From: Acholeplasmataceae bacterium
Lineage (GTDB): Bacteria > Bacillota > Negativicutes > Acidaminococcales > Acidaminococcaceae
DNA length: 33,088 nucleotides
Direction of reading: 5' to 3'
NCBI GenBank assembly: GCA_012744295.1
Contig: JAAYIB010000070.1
Coordinates: 1 to 33,088, forward strand
Below are positions 1 to 7,307 of the stretch, one piece after another. Every line of letters starts with the position of its first letter. Within the stretch, counting starts at the first letter, position 1. The position numbers were made by a program, and so were the translations under genes. Under the pieces are notes generated by a model, which worked only from the letters and a program-made list of their open reading frames with translations, had not been told where the DNA came from and ran no database searches.

Positions 1-84
1 CAGTCCCTCCGCCGCTCTTGATAAGAAAAGCAATATTAAGTTATTAAAAAGTATGTTAGCCTAATCTGGCGCTCCTTGTCAAGC

Positions 85-127
85 AAAAAAAAAATAAAGC
101 CAGTGAGTTGCTTAACTCATTGGCTTT
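85..127 (-). terminator. Intrinsic terminator of the ABC importer operon
   Basis: A hairpin with arms 96–109 and 114–127 and a GCTT loop is followed, read on the minus strand, by ten T residues (the A run at 85–94). It lies just downstream of the substrate-binding protein stop. The stem also ends in a short T run on the plus strand, so it may work both ways. Positions 1–84 hold no gene I can support. Confidence 0.85.
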
Positions 128-155
128 TTGTATATATTATTACTTAAAGCAAGGA

Positions 156-1127
156 CTATTTGCGAACCAGCAGGCTTTTGACGTCTATCTTGTTTTTTTG
201 CATGCCGGTCTTAAGCAAAAAGTCCTGTGTTTTTTCCAATTCCTTGACATCACGGTCGGTAATGGCAGGATTGAAGTCATACCAGGGGGCCATGGCCGCA
301 ACATCCTCCGGCGCAAGGCCGGTTTCCTTTGCCGTGTACTCGTAAGCCTTGGCCTTGTTGGCTTCCATGAAGGCGATATTTTCCTTGTGGGCCGACAGAT
401 ATTGTTCAACAGCCCCGGGATATTCTTTCAGGAACTTGCCGCTGACTGCAATCACGATGGTCGCATCAACAAGGTTTTCACCGTTGGTGACGATACGGGC
501 CCCTGCCTTTTGGGCGCGCAGCACGTCCGCGCCGGCAACGAGGGCTGCGTCAACCCTGCCCGTCGCCATTGCGTTCACGGATTCAGGGATACCCATGGAG
601 AGAAATTCGACCTGGCCCGGATCGAGGCCTTCCTTGCCTAAAGCAGCAACCAAAATCTGGTGCAGGATTGTTCCCTTGGGACCGGCCACCTTCTTGCCTT
701 TCAAGTCTGCGGCAGTTTTGATCGAAGGGTCCTTGGCCATGATGTTGAAAGCTTTGGGCGCACGGCTATAGGTGCCGACAATTTTCAGGTCAACGCCGTT
801 AGAGGCAGCAAGAATGGCCGATGTGCCGCCAAGAGCGCTGCAGATGTCAAGGCTTCCTGCCGCCAAGGCCTCGGTTTGTTTCGCACCGGAATTGATATCC
901 GGGAAGGACACTTCTGTCTTGGTTTTCGTAAAAGCCTTGCTGACGGTCTGATTGTTTTTGTCGATGATGGACGGAATGTTCAGCGGTGACTTGACATAGG
1001 TTATCTTGAGCGTGGCTGGCGCCGCCGGCTTTTTTCCCCCGGAGTTCTGCTGGCCGCCGCAGCCCGACAGCAGCAGTGCCAGAGAGGTCAGACAGGCAAG
1101 GCCTGAGTACAAAAAAGATTTTTTCAT
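156..1127 (-). CDS. ABC transporter substrate-binding lipoprotein (SsuA/TauA/NMT1-like)
   Basis: This is the extracytoplasmic binding component of a sulfonate, taurine or related organic-ion importer, 323 residues, the usual family length. The N-terminus is a lipoprotein signal: Lys-Lys, a hydrophobic stretch, then the lipobox LLSGC with the acylated Cys at residue 23, followed by a Gly/Ala/Pro-rich linker. The mature part has the NMT1/SsuA look: DLKGKKVAGPKGT, then a stretch in the position of the conserved hinge, and repeated 'alaaGslDi' and 'atGrvDAAl' motifs. It is the last gene of a three-gene minus-strand operon, 23 bases after the ATPase gene. A purine-rich RBS (AAAGGTGG) precedes the ATG. 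The substrate is not deducible from sequence: sulfonate is the commonest annotation, but thiamine precursors, nitrate or other anions are possible. Confidence 0.85.
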   Translation of the reverse strand: MKKSFLYSGLACLTSLALLLSGCGGQQNSGGKKPAAPATLKITYVKSPLNIPSIIDKNNQTVSKAFTKTKTEVSFPDINSGAKQTEALAAGSLDICSALGGTSAILAASNGVDLKIVGTYSRAPKAFNIMAKDPSIKTAADLKGKKVAGPKGTILHQILVAALGKEGLDPGQVEFLSMGIPESVNAMATGRVDAALVAGADVLRAQKAGARIVTNGENLVDATIVIAVSGKFLKEYPGAVEQYLSAHKENIAFMEANKAKAYEYTAKETGLAPEDVAAMAPWYDFNPAITDRDVKELEKTQDFLLKTGMQKNKIDVKSLLVRK

Positions 1128-1150
1128 CGAAACGGACCACCTTTCAGTAT

Positions 1151-1861
1151 TTACTCGATGCCGGACAGTATTTTCCTTCTCAGTGCTAAAAGTTCAAGGG
1201 AGGCGGCGTCGCGGGGATACGGAAGATTGACGTCAACATCACCGGTTACGCTGCCTTTTTTCATAATCAGCACCCTTTCACCGAGAATAAGAGCCTCTTC
1301 CACATCATGAGTTACAAAAATTATAGTCTTTTTCTCCTGTTTGAACAAGCGCAGCAATGTTTCCTGCAAGCCTTTACGTGTAAAGTAGTCCAGAGAACCG
1401 AAGGGCTCGTCCATCAAAATGATGTCCGGGTTCTGAAAAAGCGTTCTGCCGAGCGCCGTTCTCTGTGCCATGCCGCCGGAAAGCTGAGAAGGATAGGCGT
1501 TCGCGAAAGCCGTAAGGGAAAGCATGTCAAGCAGGGCAGGAAGTTTTCCGCCCGATAGCGGCGATTTCCCACTCAAGGCGGCAAAGGCAATGTTTTCGGA
1601 AACGGTCAGCCAGGGCATCAGGCGCGGTTCCTGAAAGACAAAGCCTATTTTTGGCCGATGGGGCAGAAAGGTCAGGGTTCCGGAAGTGGGCCCTTCAAGG
1701 CCTGCAAGGAGCCTCAGAAGGGTTGTTTTGCCACAGCCGCTCTTGCCTACGACCGTGGTGAAGCTGTACGGCGCGATATCAAGGACTGTAGGTGCGAGGG
1801 CAACGACTTCCCCGTCCTTTGTGCGATAGGTTTTAGCAAGGTTTATCAAGCTGATTGTCAT
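1151..1861 (-). CDS. ABC transporter ATPase (SsuB/TauB-like)
   Basis: This cytoplasmic ATPase powers the importer encoded with it, 236 residues. Visible motifs are Walker A GKSGCGKTT at residues 39–47, a Q-loop in FVFQEPRLMPW near 75, the signature LSGGM at 126–130, Walker B IILMDEP at 146–152, and the switch His in VTHDVEEA near 184. The LMPWLTV segment after the Q-loop is typical of the nitrate/sulfonate/taurine subfamily. Its ATG overlaps the permease stop codon by four bases (ATGA), so translation of the two is probably coupled. Function as a transporter ATPase is secure; the substrate is not. Confidence 0.9.
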   Translation of the reverse strand: MTISLINLAKTYRTKDGEVVALAPTVLDIAPYSFTTVVGKSGCGKTTLLRLLAGLEGPTSGTLTFLPHRPKIGFVFQEPRLMPWLTVSENIAFAALSGKSPLSGGKLPALLDMLSLTAFANAYPSQLSGGMAQRTALGRTLFQNPDIILMDEPFGSLDYFTRKGLQETLLRLFKQEKKTIIFVTHDVEEALILGERVLIMKKGSVTGDVDVNLPYPRDAASLELLALRRKILSGIE

Positions 1862-2619
1862 AGTTTAGCGTCCGCCTTGCTCTGCCAGGGCAGTAAATGC
1901 AGTGTTAATCTGAGAAAAACTTTATTTATTAAGCCGCCGAGTATGCCTATGCTGAACAGCCCGACCAGAACAACATCCGGGCGAGACATTTGTTCTGCAT
2001 CAAGTATCATGTAGCCTATTCCCGAAGAGGCGGCGATAAGTTCCGCTCCGATCAGGGCGCGCCAGCTGTAACCGAGCGCCAGCTGCAGACCGATCAGAAT
2101 GGACGGTACGGCAGCCGGAAGCTGAATGTAGCGCGCCTTCTGCCAGGCTGAGAAGTGCAGTGAGGTCCCTACTTCAAGCAGTTTCGGGTCGCAGTTCCTG
2201 ATGCCGCCGTAAGTGTTAAGGAAGAGCGGGAAAAAGGAAGCGAGAAAAATGACGACAAGCTTTGACGCCTCGTCAATACCGAACCACAGTATGATGAGCG
2301 GAATAGCTGCAAGAGGCGGCACATGACGCAAAAATTCCAGAATTGGTTCCAAGAAGTCATGAAGGACGCGGCTGCGGCCGCAGAGAAGACCAAGCGGCAT
2401 AGCCACAAGACAAGAACAGAGGAATCCGCCAACAACCCGCAAAAGGCTGACGGCAAGATGCCGTGCCAGTGTTCCGTCAAGGAGCAGCGCCCAAAAGACA
2501 GAAAAGGTTTTTTGCGGAGAAGGCAGGAGATACGGACTGAAAATCTCGAATCTTGCGGCAATAAACCAGGCAAGCAGGAGCAAGGCCGGCAACATGATGT
2601 TCTTTCCCAATCTTTTCAT
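1858..2619 (-). CDS. ABC transporter permease (SsuC/TauC-like)
   Basis: This is the integral membrane subunit of the importer, 253 residues, with about six hydrophobic segments and the family's EAA-type loop: 'EVGTSLHFSAWQKARYIQLPAAVPSILIGLQLALGYSW' spans the ATPase-contact site and the next helix. The segment around 'LRHVPPLAAIPLIILWFGI' is the hallmark of SsuC/TauC/NrtB permeases. It is the first gene of the operon. An RBS, AGGAGGAAGG, lies just upstream on the minus strand. A weak promoter sits about 35–60 bases further up. Confidence 0.9.
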   Translation of the reverse strand: MKRLGKNIMLPALLLLAWFIAARFEIFSPYLLPSPQKTFSVFWALLLDGTLARHLAVSLLRVVGGFLCSCLVAMPLGLLCGRSRVLHDFLEPILEFLRHVPPLAAIPLIILWFGIDEASKLVVIFLASFFPLFLNTYGGIRNCDPKLLEVGTSLHFSAWQKARYIQLPAAVPSILIGLQLALGYSWRALIGAELIAASSGIGYMILDAEQMSRPDVVLVGLFSIGILGGLINKVFLRLTLHLLPWQSKADAKL

Positions 2620-2651
2620 GGTTTTCCTTCCTCCTCAGTTAGTGTAATTAA

Positions 2652-2680
2652 ACTTTAAGTTAATTGGTGGGTAAAGTCAA
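2652..2680 (-). promoter_or_regulatory. Possible promoter of the ABC importer operon
   Basis: On the minus strand TTGACT (2680–2675) is followed after 17 bases by TAAAGT (2657–2652). The -35 is good and the -10 matches only four of six positions. I see no riboswitch-like leader: the 5' UTR would be only about 25–30 bases. Confidence 0.4.
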
Positions 2681-2792
2681 TTGTAAATAAAGAAGGATTT
2701 TTGACTTCAGTGACGAACATTAATTAATTGGTTAGTTATTCGAGACGACATAATAGGTGAATTAGGGACAACATTTTTGGGAGAGGGAAAAG

Positions 2793-3638
2793 ATGAATAA
2801 TTTTAGCAAGGTATTGCTGGCCACTGACCTTTCGCCGGCTTCGGGCAGACTGACGGACTGCCTGTTTGAACTGTGCCCCGATACAGGAACCGAGGTAGCG
2901 TTGGTCCACGTCCTTGACGATGATGAAGACGTCGATCCTCACAGTACCGGCTATCGGCAAAAACAGTCCAGGCTTAAGCGCTGCGAAGATGAACTGAACA
3001 AGGCCGGGTACGAGCACACTAGCATTATGCTGCCGGTAGGGGAGCCAATTGAGAGAATCAACGAGATTGCCGACGCGCTTGACATTGATTTAGCGATGCT
3101 TGCCTCCCATGGCAAGGGCTTTATTCGCAGTACCCTTTTGGGCAGTACGACCTTCGACCTGGCCCGGATGGCCAACTATCCGCTTTTTATCGACAAACTG
3201 CACCATGGGAACAAGGAAGGAAAAAGCCTTTTGGAAACGGTGCTGGTACCTACCGATTTTTCCAGGGAATCCCTTGCTGCGTTAGGCGTTATCCGCAATC
3301 TGCGCGAGCATATCGGAGAGGTAATCTTCGTTTACGTCATAGAAAAGAGCCGTAATGCCGAAGACCTGAGGGAACAGAGGGAAAAGGCGGAGCTGAAGCT
3401 TGCCGAATTGGTTGAGGAAATAAAAATTTTTGGCGTCGAGGGCAGGGCACGCGTAGCCAAAGGGACTCCTTCCAAGCAGCTGCAGCGCATAGCTGCCGAA
3501 GCCGATGCTTCGCTGATAGTGATTGCCAAGACGGGAGCAGGCCTGGTCAAAGTCTTGCCTCTGGGCAGTACGGCACAGAATCTGGCACTGAACACGGACC
3601 GGCCGCTTTTGCTGTTGCCGGATGTGGAGGATAATTGA
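2793..3638 (+). CDS. Tandem universal stress protein (two Usp domains)
   Basis: This cytoplasmic nucleotide-binding stress protein has 281 residues and two Usp domains in a row. Each starts with the usual strand (KVLLATDLSPAS at 6–17; TVLVPTDFSRES near 151–162). Each ends with a variant of the ATP-loop G-x2-G-x9-G-S: ASHG–x9–GS in domain 1 and AKTG–x9–GS in domain 2, both with Ala in place of the first Gly. The loop is therefore nearly complete and ATP binding is plausible. The RBS GGGAGAGGG lies seven bases before the ATG. It is monocistronic, between a divergent importer operon and tRNA-Ser. The exact stress role is not deducible. Confidence 0.85.
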   Translation: MNNFSKVLLATDLSPASGRLTDCLFELCPDTGTEVALVHVLDDDEDVDPHSTGYRQKQSRLKRCEDELNKAGYEHTSIMLPVGEPIERINEIADALDIDLAMLASHGKGFIRSTLLGSTTFDLARMANYPLFIDKLHHGNKEGKSLLETVLVPTDFSRESLAALGVIRNLREHIGEVIFVYVIEKSRNAEDLREQREKAELKLAELVEEIKIFGVEGRARVAKGTPSKQLQRIAAEADASLIVIAKTGAGLVKVLPLGSTAQNLALNTDRPLLLLPDVEDN

Positions 3639-3658
3639 AACAAACGGCGAAGATATTC

Positions 3659-3687
3659 TTGACAATCTGAAAATTAGTCTTTATACT
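3659..3687 (+). promoter_or_regulatory. Promoter for tRNA-Ser (and perhaps the SRP RNA)
   Basis: TTGACA at 3659–3664, 17-base spacer, TATACT at 3682–3687. The predicted start is near 3694, about 70 bases before the tRNA. A hairpin overlaps the start region (see the terminator at 3688). Confidence 0.75.
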
Positions 3688-3725
3688 AATATTCGCGGTC
3701 GGATTTCGGCTGCGAATATTTTTGT
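3688..3725 (+). terminator. Terminator of the Usp gene, overlapping the tRNA promoter start site
   Basis: A perfect nine-base inverted repeat, AATATTCGC (3688–3696) and GCGAATATT (3712–3720), is followed by TTTTTG. Transcripts from upstream carry the whole stem. Transcripts starting near 3694 carry only about three bases of its 5' arm, so they should escape termination. Confidence 0.65.
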
Positions 3726-3762
3726 TGGCGTAACTTAAAACAATTACTTTAAGATTTCAACC

Positions 3763-3852
3763 GGAGAGATGACCGAGCGGTTGAAGGTGCACGCCTGGAA
3801 AGCGTGTGTACGGGAAACTGTACCGAGGGTTCGAATCCCTCTCTCTCCGCCA
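3763..3852 (+). tRNA. tRNA-Ser (anticodon GGA)
   Basis: Acceptor arms GGAGAGA (3763–3769) and TCTCTCC (3842–3848) pair perfectly, with discriminator G and an encoded CCA (3850–3852). The anticodon stem is CACGC/GCGTG with loop CTGGAAA, giving anticodon GGA, which reads UCC and UCU. A long variable arm (GTACGGGAAACTGTAC region) and the T-loop GGTTCGAATCC confirm a class II serine tRNA. It lies between the Usp gene and the SRP RNA gene, upstream of dnaX. Confidence 0.97.
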
Positions 3853-3861
3853 TTTTAAAAT

Positions 3862-3891
3862 AACCGCCAACGTTGCGGTTTTTGTTTTTTT
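3862..3891 (+). terminator. Terminator-like hairpin between tRNA-Ser and the SRP RNA
   Basis: AACCGC (3862–3867) and GCGGTT (3875–3880) form a stem, followed by TTTGTTTTTTT. It looks like an intrinsic terminator for the tRNA. The SRP RNA begins directly after the T run and I see no promoter of its own, so termination is probably partial. Confidence 0.65.
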
Positions 3892-4013
3892 GTCGGACCG
3901 TGGCTGTCGGGTCCTGCGCAATGGGAGCCTGTGAACCTCGTCAGGTCCGGAAGGAAGCAGCGATAAGCGGTAACTTCTGTGTGCCGCGGGGGTGCCTGCG
4001 GCTGCGGCCCGAC
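3892..4013 (+). ncRNA. ffs: Small SRP RNA (4.5S type)
   Basis: This is the RNA scaffold of the signal recognition particle, which binds Ffh and directs co-translational export. The diagnostic domain IV apex is present: GTCAGGTCCGGAAGGAAGCAGC, with the GGAA tetraloop and the asymmetric A-rich internal loop, around 3938–3962. The ends pair (GTCGG at 3892–3896 with CCGAC at 4009–4013) and the arms are complementary across about 120 bases. The length leaves no room for an Alu domain, so this is the short form rather than the ~270-base Bacillus form. Exact ends are inferred from pairing. Position next to tRNA-Ser and dnaX is a known Firmicutes arrangement. Confidence 0.93.
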
Positions 4014-4031
4014 AAGAAAACAAGACCGGAG

Positions 4032-4085
4032 GGACCGTCCCTGCAGGCATCTTAATGCCGGCGAGGACGGTCCGTTTGCTTTTCC
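4032..4085 (+). terminator. Terminator after the SRP RNA
   Basis: GGACCGTCC (4032–4040) pairs perfectly with GGACGGTCC (4065–4073), enclosing an inner stem GGCAT (4046–4050)/ATGCC (4055–4059). A T-rich but interrupted tract, GTTTGCTTTT, follows. Confidence 0.6.
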
Positions 4086-4146
4086 AGGCAGTCGATTTAA
4101 GTTCGAAGGGCGTACATGCCGACTATTACAGCCTTGTATTTTAGGG

Positions 4147-4152
4147 TATAAT
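4147..4152 (+). promoter_or_regulatory. -10 element of the dnaX promoter
   Basis: TATAAT at 4147–4152, with no convincing -35. It would start transcription near 4159, inside the apparent GTG codon at 4158, which supports the downstream start of dnaX at 4185. Confidence 0.55.
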
Positions 4153-4184
4153 ACTAAGTGGAGAATATTTTAAGGGGTGAGTCC

Positions 4185-5909
4185 GTGGATTACGTTGCAT
4201 TATACCGCCGCTGGCGGCCGCAGGATTTTGAAGCTTTGGTGGGGCAGGAACATATCCGCACGGCTCTGGCCAACGCTCTGGACCTGGGCAGGATCGCTCA
4301 TGCGTATTTGTTTACCGGCCCAAGGGGAACGGGAAAGACGAGCACGGCAAGAATTCTGGCCAAGGCGCTTGTCTGCGAATTCGGTCCCAATTCCCATCCC
4401 TGCAATAAATGCGAGAATTGCCTGAGGGCGACCGAAGGCTCTTCTATGGACATATTCGAGATTGACGCGGCTTCGAACCGAGGCATCGATGAAATCAGGC
4501 AGCTCCGGGAAAAGGTCGCTTTTGCGCCTGTGCAGAGCCGATACAAGATATATATAATTGACGAAGTTCACATGATGACAAACGATGCTTTTAACGCGCT
4601 TTTGAAAACCCTGGAGGAACCGCCGGCGCATGTCGTTTTTATTCTGGCAACGACAGAGCCGCACAAAATACCCGCGACAATTCATTCCCGCTGCCAAAGG
4701 TTTGACTTTCGCAGGGTAACGATTGAAGAAATGGCCGGACATTTGAAGACGGTGGCAGAGGCAAGCGGCATCAGTGCTGAGGAAGATGCCTTGCGTCTGA
4801 TCGCGGTGCAGGCGGACGGAGGAATGCGTGACGCTCTGAGTCTTTTGGACCAGTGTGCCGTCATGGCTGATAAAGTAACGATTGAAGAAGTGCGCAAGGT
4901 CTTGGGAATCGTCGGCAGAGAAGGCTTGCGGGAATTGGCTTGTGCGATTGGCAGCCAGGATTTGCCGCAGGCCCTGAAGGTGCTCGACGATTTGACTGCG
5001 CAGGGAAAGGATGTCAGGCAGATTCTGACCGAGCTGTCCGAATATTTCCGTGCTTTGCTTTTATTCAGTTCTGCCCCTGATTATGACGAGATTTATCTTA
5101 CCGATACGGCCGAAGCACTCAAAGAAATTGCACCGTTTTTTTCCGAGGAAAGAATCGTGGCAGCCCAGCAACGCCTTCATGAAGCCATGGAAGAACTGCG
5201 ATGGGCTGTAAGAGGCAAAATCAGTGCGGAAATGTGTATTTTCGACTTGTGTAAAATGGAAGGAGACACGCTCAAGGCCTTACAGGCCAAGGTGGAAAAA
5301 CTGGAGAAGAGGCTTGAGGCAATCACGAACGGCAAAGAATCCGAAGTAAGACTGGTTGCGGCTCCGACAACGCCGGGGCAGTCTCTGTATGAAACAACGT
5401 CTTTGGGTGTCTGCGTGTCAAAGGTATCGGAGCCAGAGAAGCCGCCGGTGAAGAAAGCGGAGCCGGCAGGCAAGCCCGTTTCAGAGAGTGAGAACTTCCA
5501 GCCGCCGCTGCCGGAGGAAAAAGCAACCGACGTACGGAAAGAAGGCGCAGCACCCCATGGCGTCATGCTTCCGGAAGGCAAAGAACTCTGGGCCAAGGCG
5601 CTTGAAAAGATCAAGGCTGATAAGAAAATGTCCCTTCATGCCTGCGCTTCCTGCGGTAACGTGGCAGACTTCGACGGCAAAAAACTTACTATCGCCTTCA
5701 AGGTCGCTTATTCCTGTGAAAGAATGAAACGTAGCGACTATAGAAAGAAGATGGAGGAAACCTTGCTTGCGCTCGCTCAGGAAGCTGTAACCCTCGATTG
5801 CATCGTCCGGGAATCCGGACCGCAGGGCACTGCGGAAGATAACAAAGCACTGGCGCCAACCGTGCAAAAAGCTTTTGAGATTTTTGGCGGGACAATCGAG
5901 AAATTATAA
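4185..5909 (+). CDS. dnaX: DNA polymerase III subunits gamma/tau
   Basis: This is the ATPase of the replicative clamp loader; it loads the sliding clamp and, as tau, bridges the polymerase cores. It has 574 residues. Visible features: Walker A GPRGTGKTS at 45–53, zinc module C64-x8-C73-x2-C76-x2-C79, DExx-type Walker B in IIDEVHM near 122, sensor-1 in FILATTEPHKIP near 152, and SRC motif in IHSRCQRF. A Pro/Lys/Glu-rich linker follows around 390–450, then a tau C-terminal domain. I chose GTG at 4185: it has RBS AAGGGGTG five bases upstream, and the alternative GTG at 4158 coincides with the predicted transcription start. I see no slippery A/T run that would clearly mark a programmed frameshift. 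Confidence 0.95.
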   Translation: MDYVALYRRWRPQDFEALVGQEHIRTALANALDLGRIAHAYLFTGPRGTGKTSTARILAKALVCEFGPNSHPCNKCENCLRATEGSSMDIFEIDAASNRGIDEIRQLREKVAFAPVQSRYKIYIIDEVHMMTNDAFNALLKTLEEPPAHVVFILATTEPHKIPATIHSRCQRFDFRRVTIEEMAGHLKTVAEASGISAEEDALRLIAVQADGGMRDALSLLDQCAVMADKVTIEEVRKVLGIVGREGLRELACAIGSQDLPQALKVLDDLTAQGKDVRQILTELSEYFRALLLFSSAPDYDEIYLTDTAEALKEIAPFFSEERIVAAQQRLHEAMEELRWAVRGKISAEMCIFDLCKMEGDTLKALQAKVEKLEKRLEAITNGKESEVRLVAAPTTPGQSLYETTSLGVCVSKVSEPEKPPVKKAEPAGKPVSESENFQPPLPEEKATDVRKEGAAPHGVMLPEGKELWAKALEKIKADKKMSLHACASCGNVADFDGKKLTIAFKVAYSCERMKRSDYRKKMEETLLALAQEAVTLDCIVRESGPQGTAEDNKALAPTVQKAFEIFGGTIEKL

Positions 5910-5978
5910 TCCCTCTTTTATTACGTTGCTCTATTTGGTACAATTGATTCAGGTTATAAGACTAAGGAGGATTCATAC

Positions 5979-6299
5979 ATGTTTAACGGAATGGGCAATA
6001 TGCAGGGCATGATGAAAAAAGTGCAAAAGATGCAGGCTGAGATGCTGAAAATGCAGGAAGAGCTGAAAACCCGCACAGTGGAAACGACTGTCGGCGGTGG
6101 GGCCTTAACTATAGTTGTCAATGGCAAAAAGGAAGTGGAAAGCGTCGCAATCAAGCCGGAAGCCCTTGATCCGGATGATGTCGAAATGCTTCAGGACATG
6201 ATTGTATCGGCTGTAAACGAAGGCATGAGGAAAATCGACGAAATGACAGAGCGTGAAATGAACAAGATTACCGGCGGCATGAAGCTCCCGGGTATGTAA
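5979..6299 (+). CDS. ybaB: Nucleoid-associated protein, YbaB/EbfC family
   Basis: This small dimeric DNA-binding protein has 106 residues. The N-terminus is a Met/Gln/Lys-rich helix (GNMQGMMKKVQKMQAEMLKMQEEL), then the family core VETTVGGGALTIVVNGKKEVESVAIKPE and a second helix ending in a Met/Gly tail, a typical YbaB layout. It sits between dnaX and recR, the conserved order in most bacteria. The RBS AAGGAGG is strong, about eight bases before the ATG. Role in nucleoid organisation is known for the family; nothing specific shows here. Confidence 0.93.
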   Translation: MFNGMGNMQGMMKKVQKMQAEMLKMQEELKTRTVETTVGGGALTIVVNGKKEVESVAIKPEALDPDDVEMLQDMIVSAVNEGMRKIDEMTEREMNKITGGMKLPGM

Positions 6300-6320
6300 G
6301 CGCAGCAAAAGAGGATAAAT

Positions 6321-6917
6321 ATGCGAATGATAAAACCGATGGCCGACCTCTATGAACAACTGAGGCGGCTGCCCGGCATCGGCTCGAAAACAGCCATGCG
6401 TCTGGCCTATCATATTGTTGACAGACCCGAGGCGGAGGTGCGACAGCTTGCGTCCGCGCTGCTTGCGGCCAAACAGCAAATCCGTCTTTGCTCGGTTTGT
6501 TTCAACCTTTCTGACGGAGAATGCTGCGAAATCTGTAGCAGGAAGGACAGAGACGGCTCCGTAATCTGCGTGGTCGAACAGCCGCAGGATCTGATGGCAA
6601 TGGAGAGAAGCCACGGCTACAAAGGCATTTACCATGTCCTGCACGGAGTCTTGTCGCCATTGGACGGTATCGGCCCGGATAATCTCAAAATCAGGGAATT
6701 GTTTCTGCGTTTACAGAGAACACAGATAAAAGAGGTAATTTTAGCAACGAACTCCGACGTCGAAGGTGAGGCAACGGCGGCTTATCTTGCCCAGCTGCTG
6801 AAGCCGATCGGCATCCGGGTCAGCCGTATCGCCCACGGAATTCCTGTTGGCGGCGACCTCGAGTATGCAGACGAGGTAACACTGGCCAGGGCTCTGGAAA
6901 ATCGCAGAACCATTTAG
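6321..6917 (+). CDS. recR: Recombination mediator protein RecR
   Basis: It acts with RecO, and in some bacteria RecF, to load RecA at gapped single-stranded DNA. It has 198 residues, the normal length. It shows an N-terminal helix-hairpin-helix (LRRLPGIGSKTAMRLAYHI), a C4 zinc finger CSVC–CCEIC near 58–75, and a Toprim domain (VICVVEQPQDLMAME; ATNSDVEGEATAAYL) with the acidic residues retained. The gene ends in TAG. Spacing to ybaB and bofA is about 20 and 12 bases, so the three are probably cotranscribed. Confidence 0.95.
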   Translation: MRMIKPMADLYEQLRRLPGIGSKTAMRLAYHIVDRPEAEVRQLASALLAAKQQIRLCSVCFNLSDGECCEICSRKDRDGSVICVVEQPQDLMAMERSHGYKGIYHVLHGVLSPLDGIGPDNLKIRELFLRLQRTQIKEVILATNSDVEGEATAAYLAQLLKPIGIRVSRIAHGIPVGGDLEYADEVTLARALENRRTI

Positions 6918-6929
6918 AAGGAGGATTCA

Positions 6930-7172
6930 ATGGAAGCATTTTTGCCCTATCTTGCAGGACTTGCAGTTTTGCTGCTGATAGTAACGCTGTTTTCTTTATC
7001 GTTCAAACTGGTGTGGAACGCACTCGTAGGGGGGATTGTCCTCTGGTGTGTCGACCTGGTCGGGGCGGCATTTGGCTTTCACATAGAAATTACTTTTGTC
7101 AATGCTTTGATCGTGGGTTTTTTTGGTGTCCCCGGAGTTGTGGCGCTTGCTTTTTGGAAAATGTTCGGCTGA
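6930..7172 (+). CDS. BofA-like membrane protein
   Basis: This is an 80-residue protein with about two or three hydrophobic segments and the family's C-terminal motif ITFVNALIVGFFGVPGVVALA, which matches the BofA 'iN..t..i.g.LGiPGv.ll' signature. In Bacillus BofA inhibits the pro-sigma-K protease SpoIVFB. Here it follows recR, as in Bacillus and Clostridia. Homologues also occur in species that do not sporulate, so a sporulation role cannot be assumed. The RBS AAGGAGG is good. Confidence 0.8.
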   Translation: MEAFLPYLAGLAVLLLIVTLFSLSFKLVWNALVGGIVLWCVDLVGAAFGFHIEITFVNALIVGFFGVPGVVALAFWKMFG

Positions 7173-7183
7173 AGCGTTCTGAG

Positions 7184-7226
7184 TGCAATGACGCCTGCTC
7201 ACTATTGCTGAGCAGGCGTCATTGCA
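7184..7226. repeat. Perfect 18-bp inverted repeat after the bofA-like gene
   Basis: TGCAATGACGCCTGCTCA at 7184–7201 is perfectly repeated in inverse at 7209–7226 with a seven-base loop. Neither strand has a T run after it, so it is not a standard intrinsic terminator. It may protect the 3' end of the dnaX–recR transcript or terminate in another way. Confidence 0.85.
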
Positions 7227-7307
7227 ATGTTGGAAAGGCCGGTTTGTACGGCGTCAGGGAAAAAGCCCTGCGGCATCATGTTAGGGATTGTTGGGCGGAG
7301 GGGTAGA

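Noticed and set aside
3757..4050. Minus-strand open frame over the tRNA and SRP RNA, with 'RRERDSNPRYSFPYTRFPGVHLQPLGHLSG'
   Set aside because: This is the reverse translation of tRNA-Ser, a well-known false protein.
4158..4184. Upstream GTG start for dnaX
   Set aside because: It coincides with the predicted transcription start and has no RBS; GTG 4185 has a good one.
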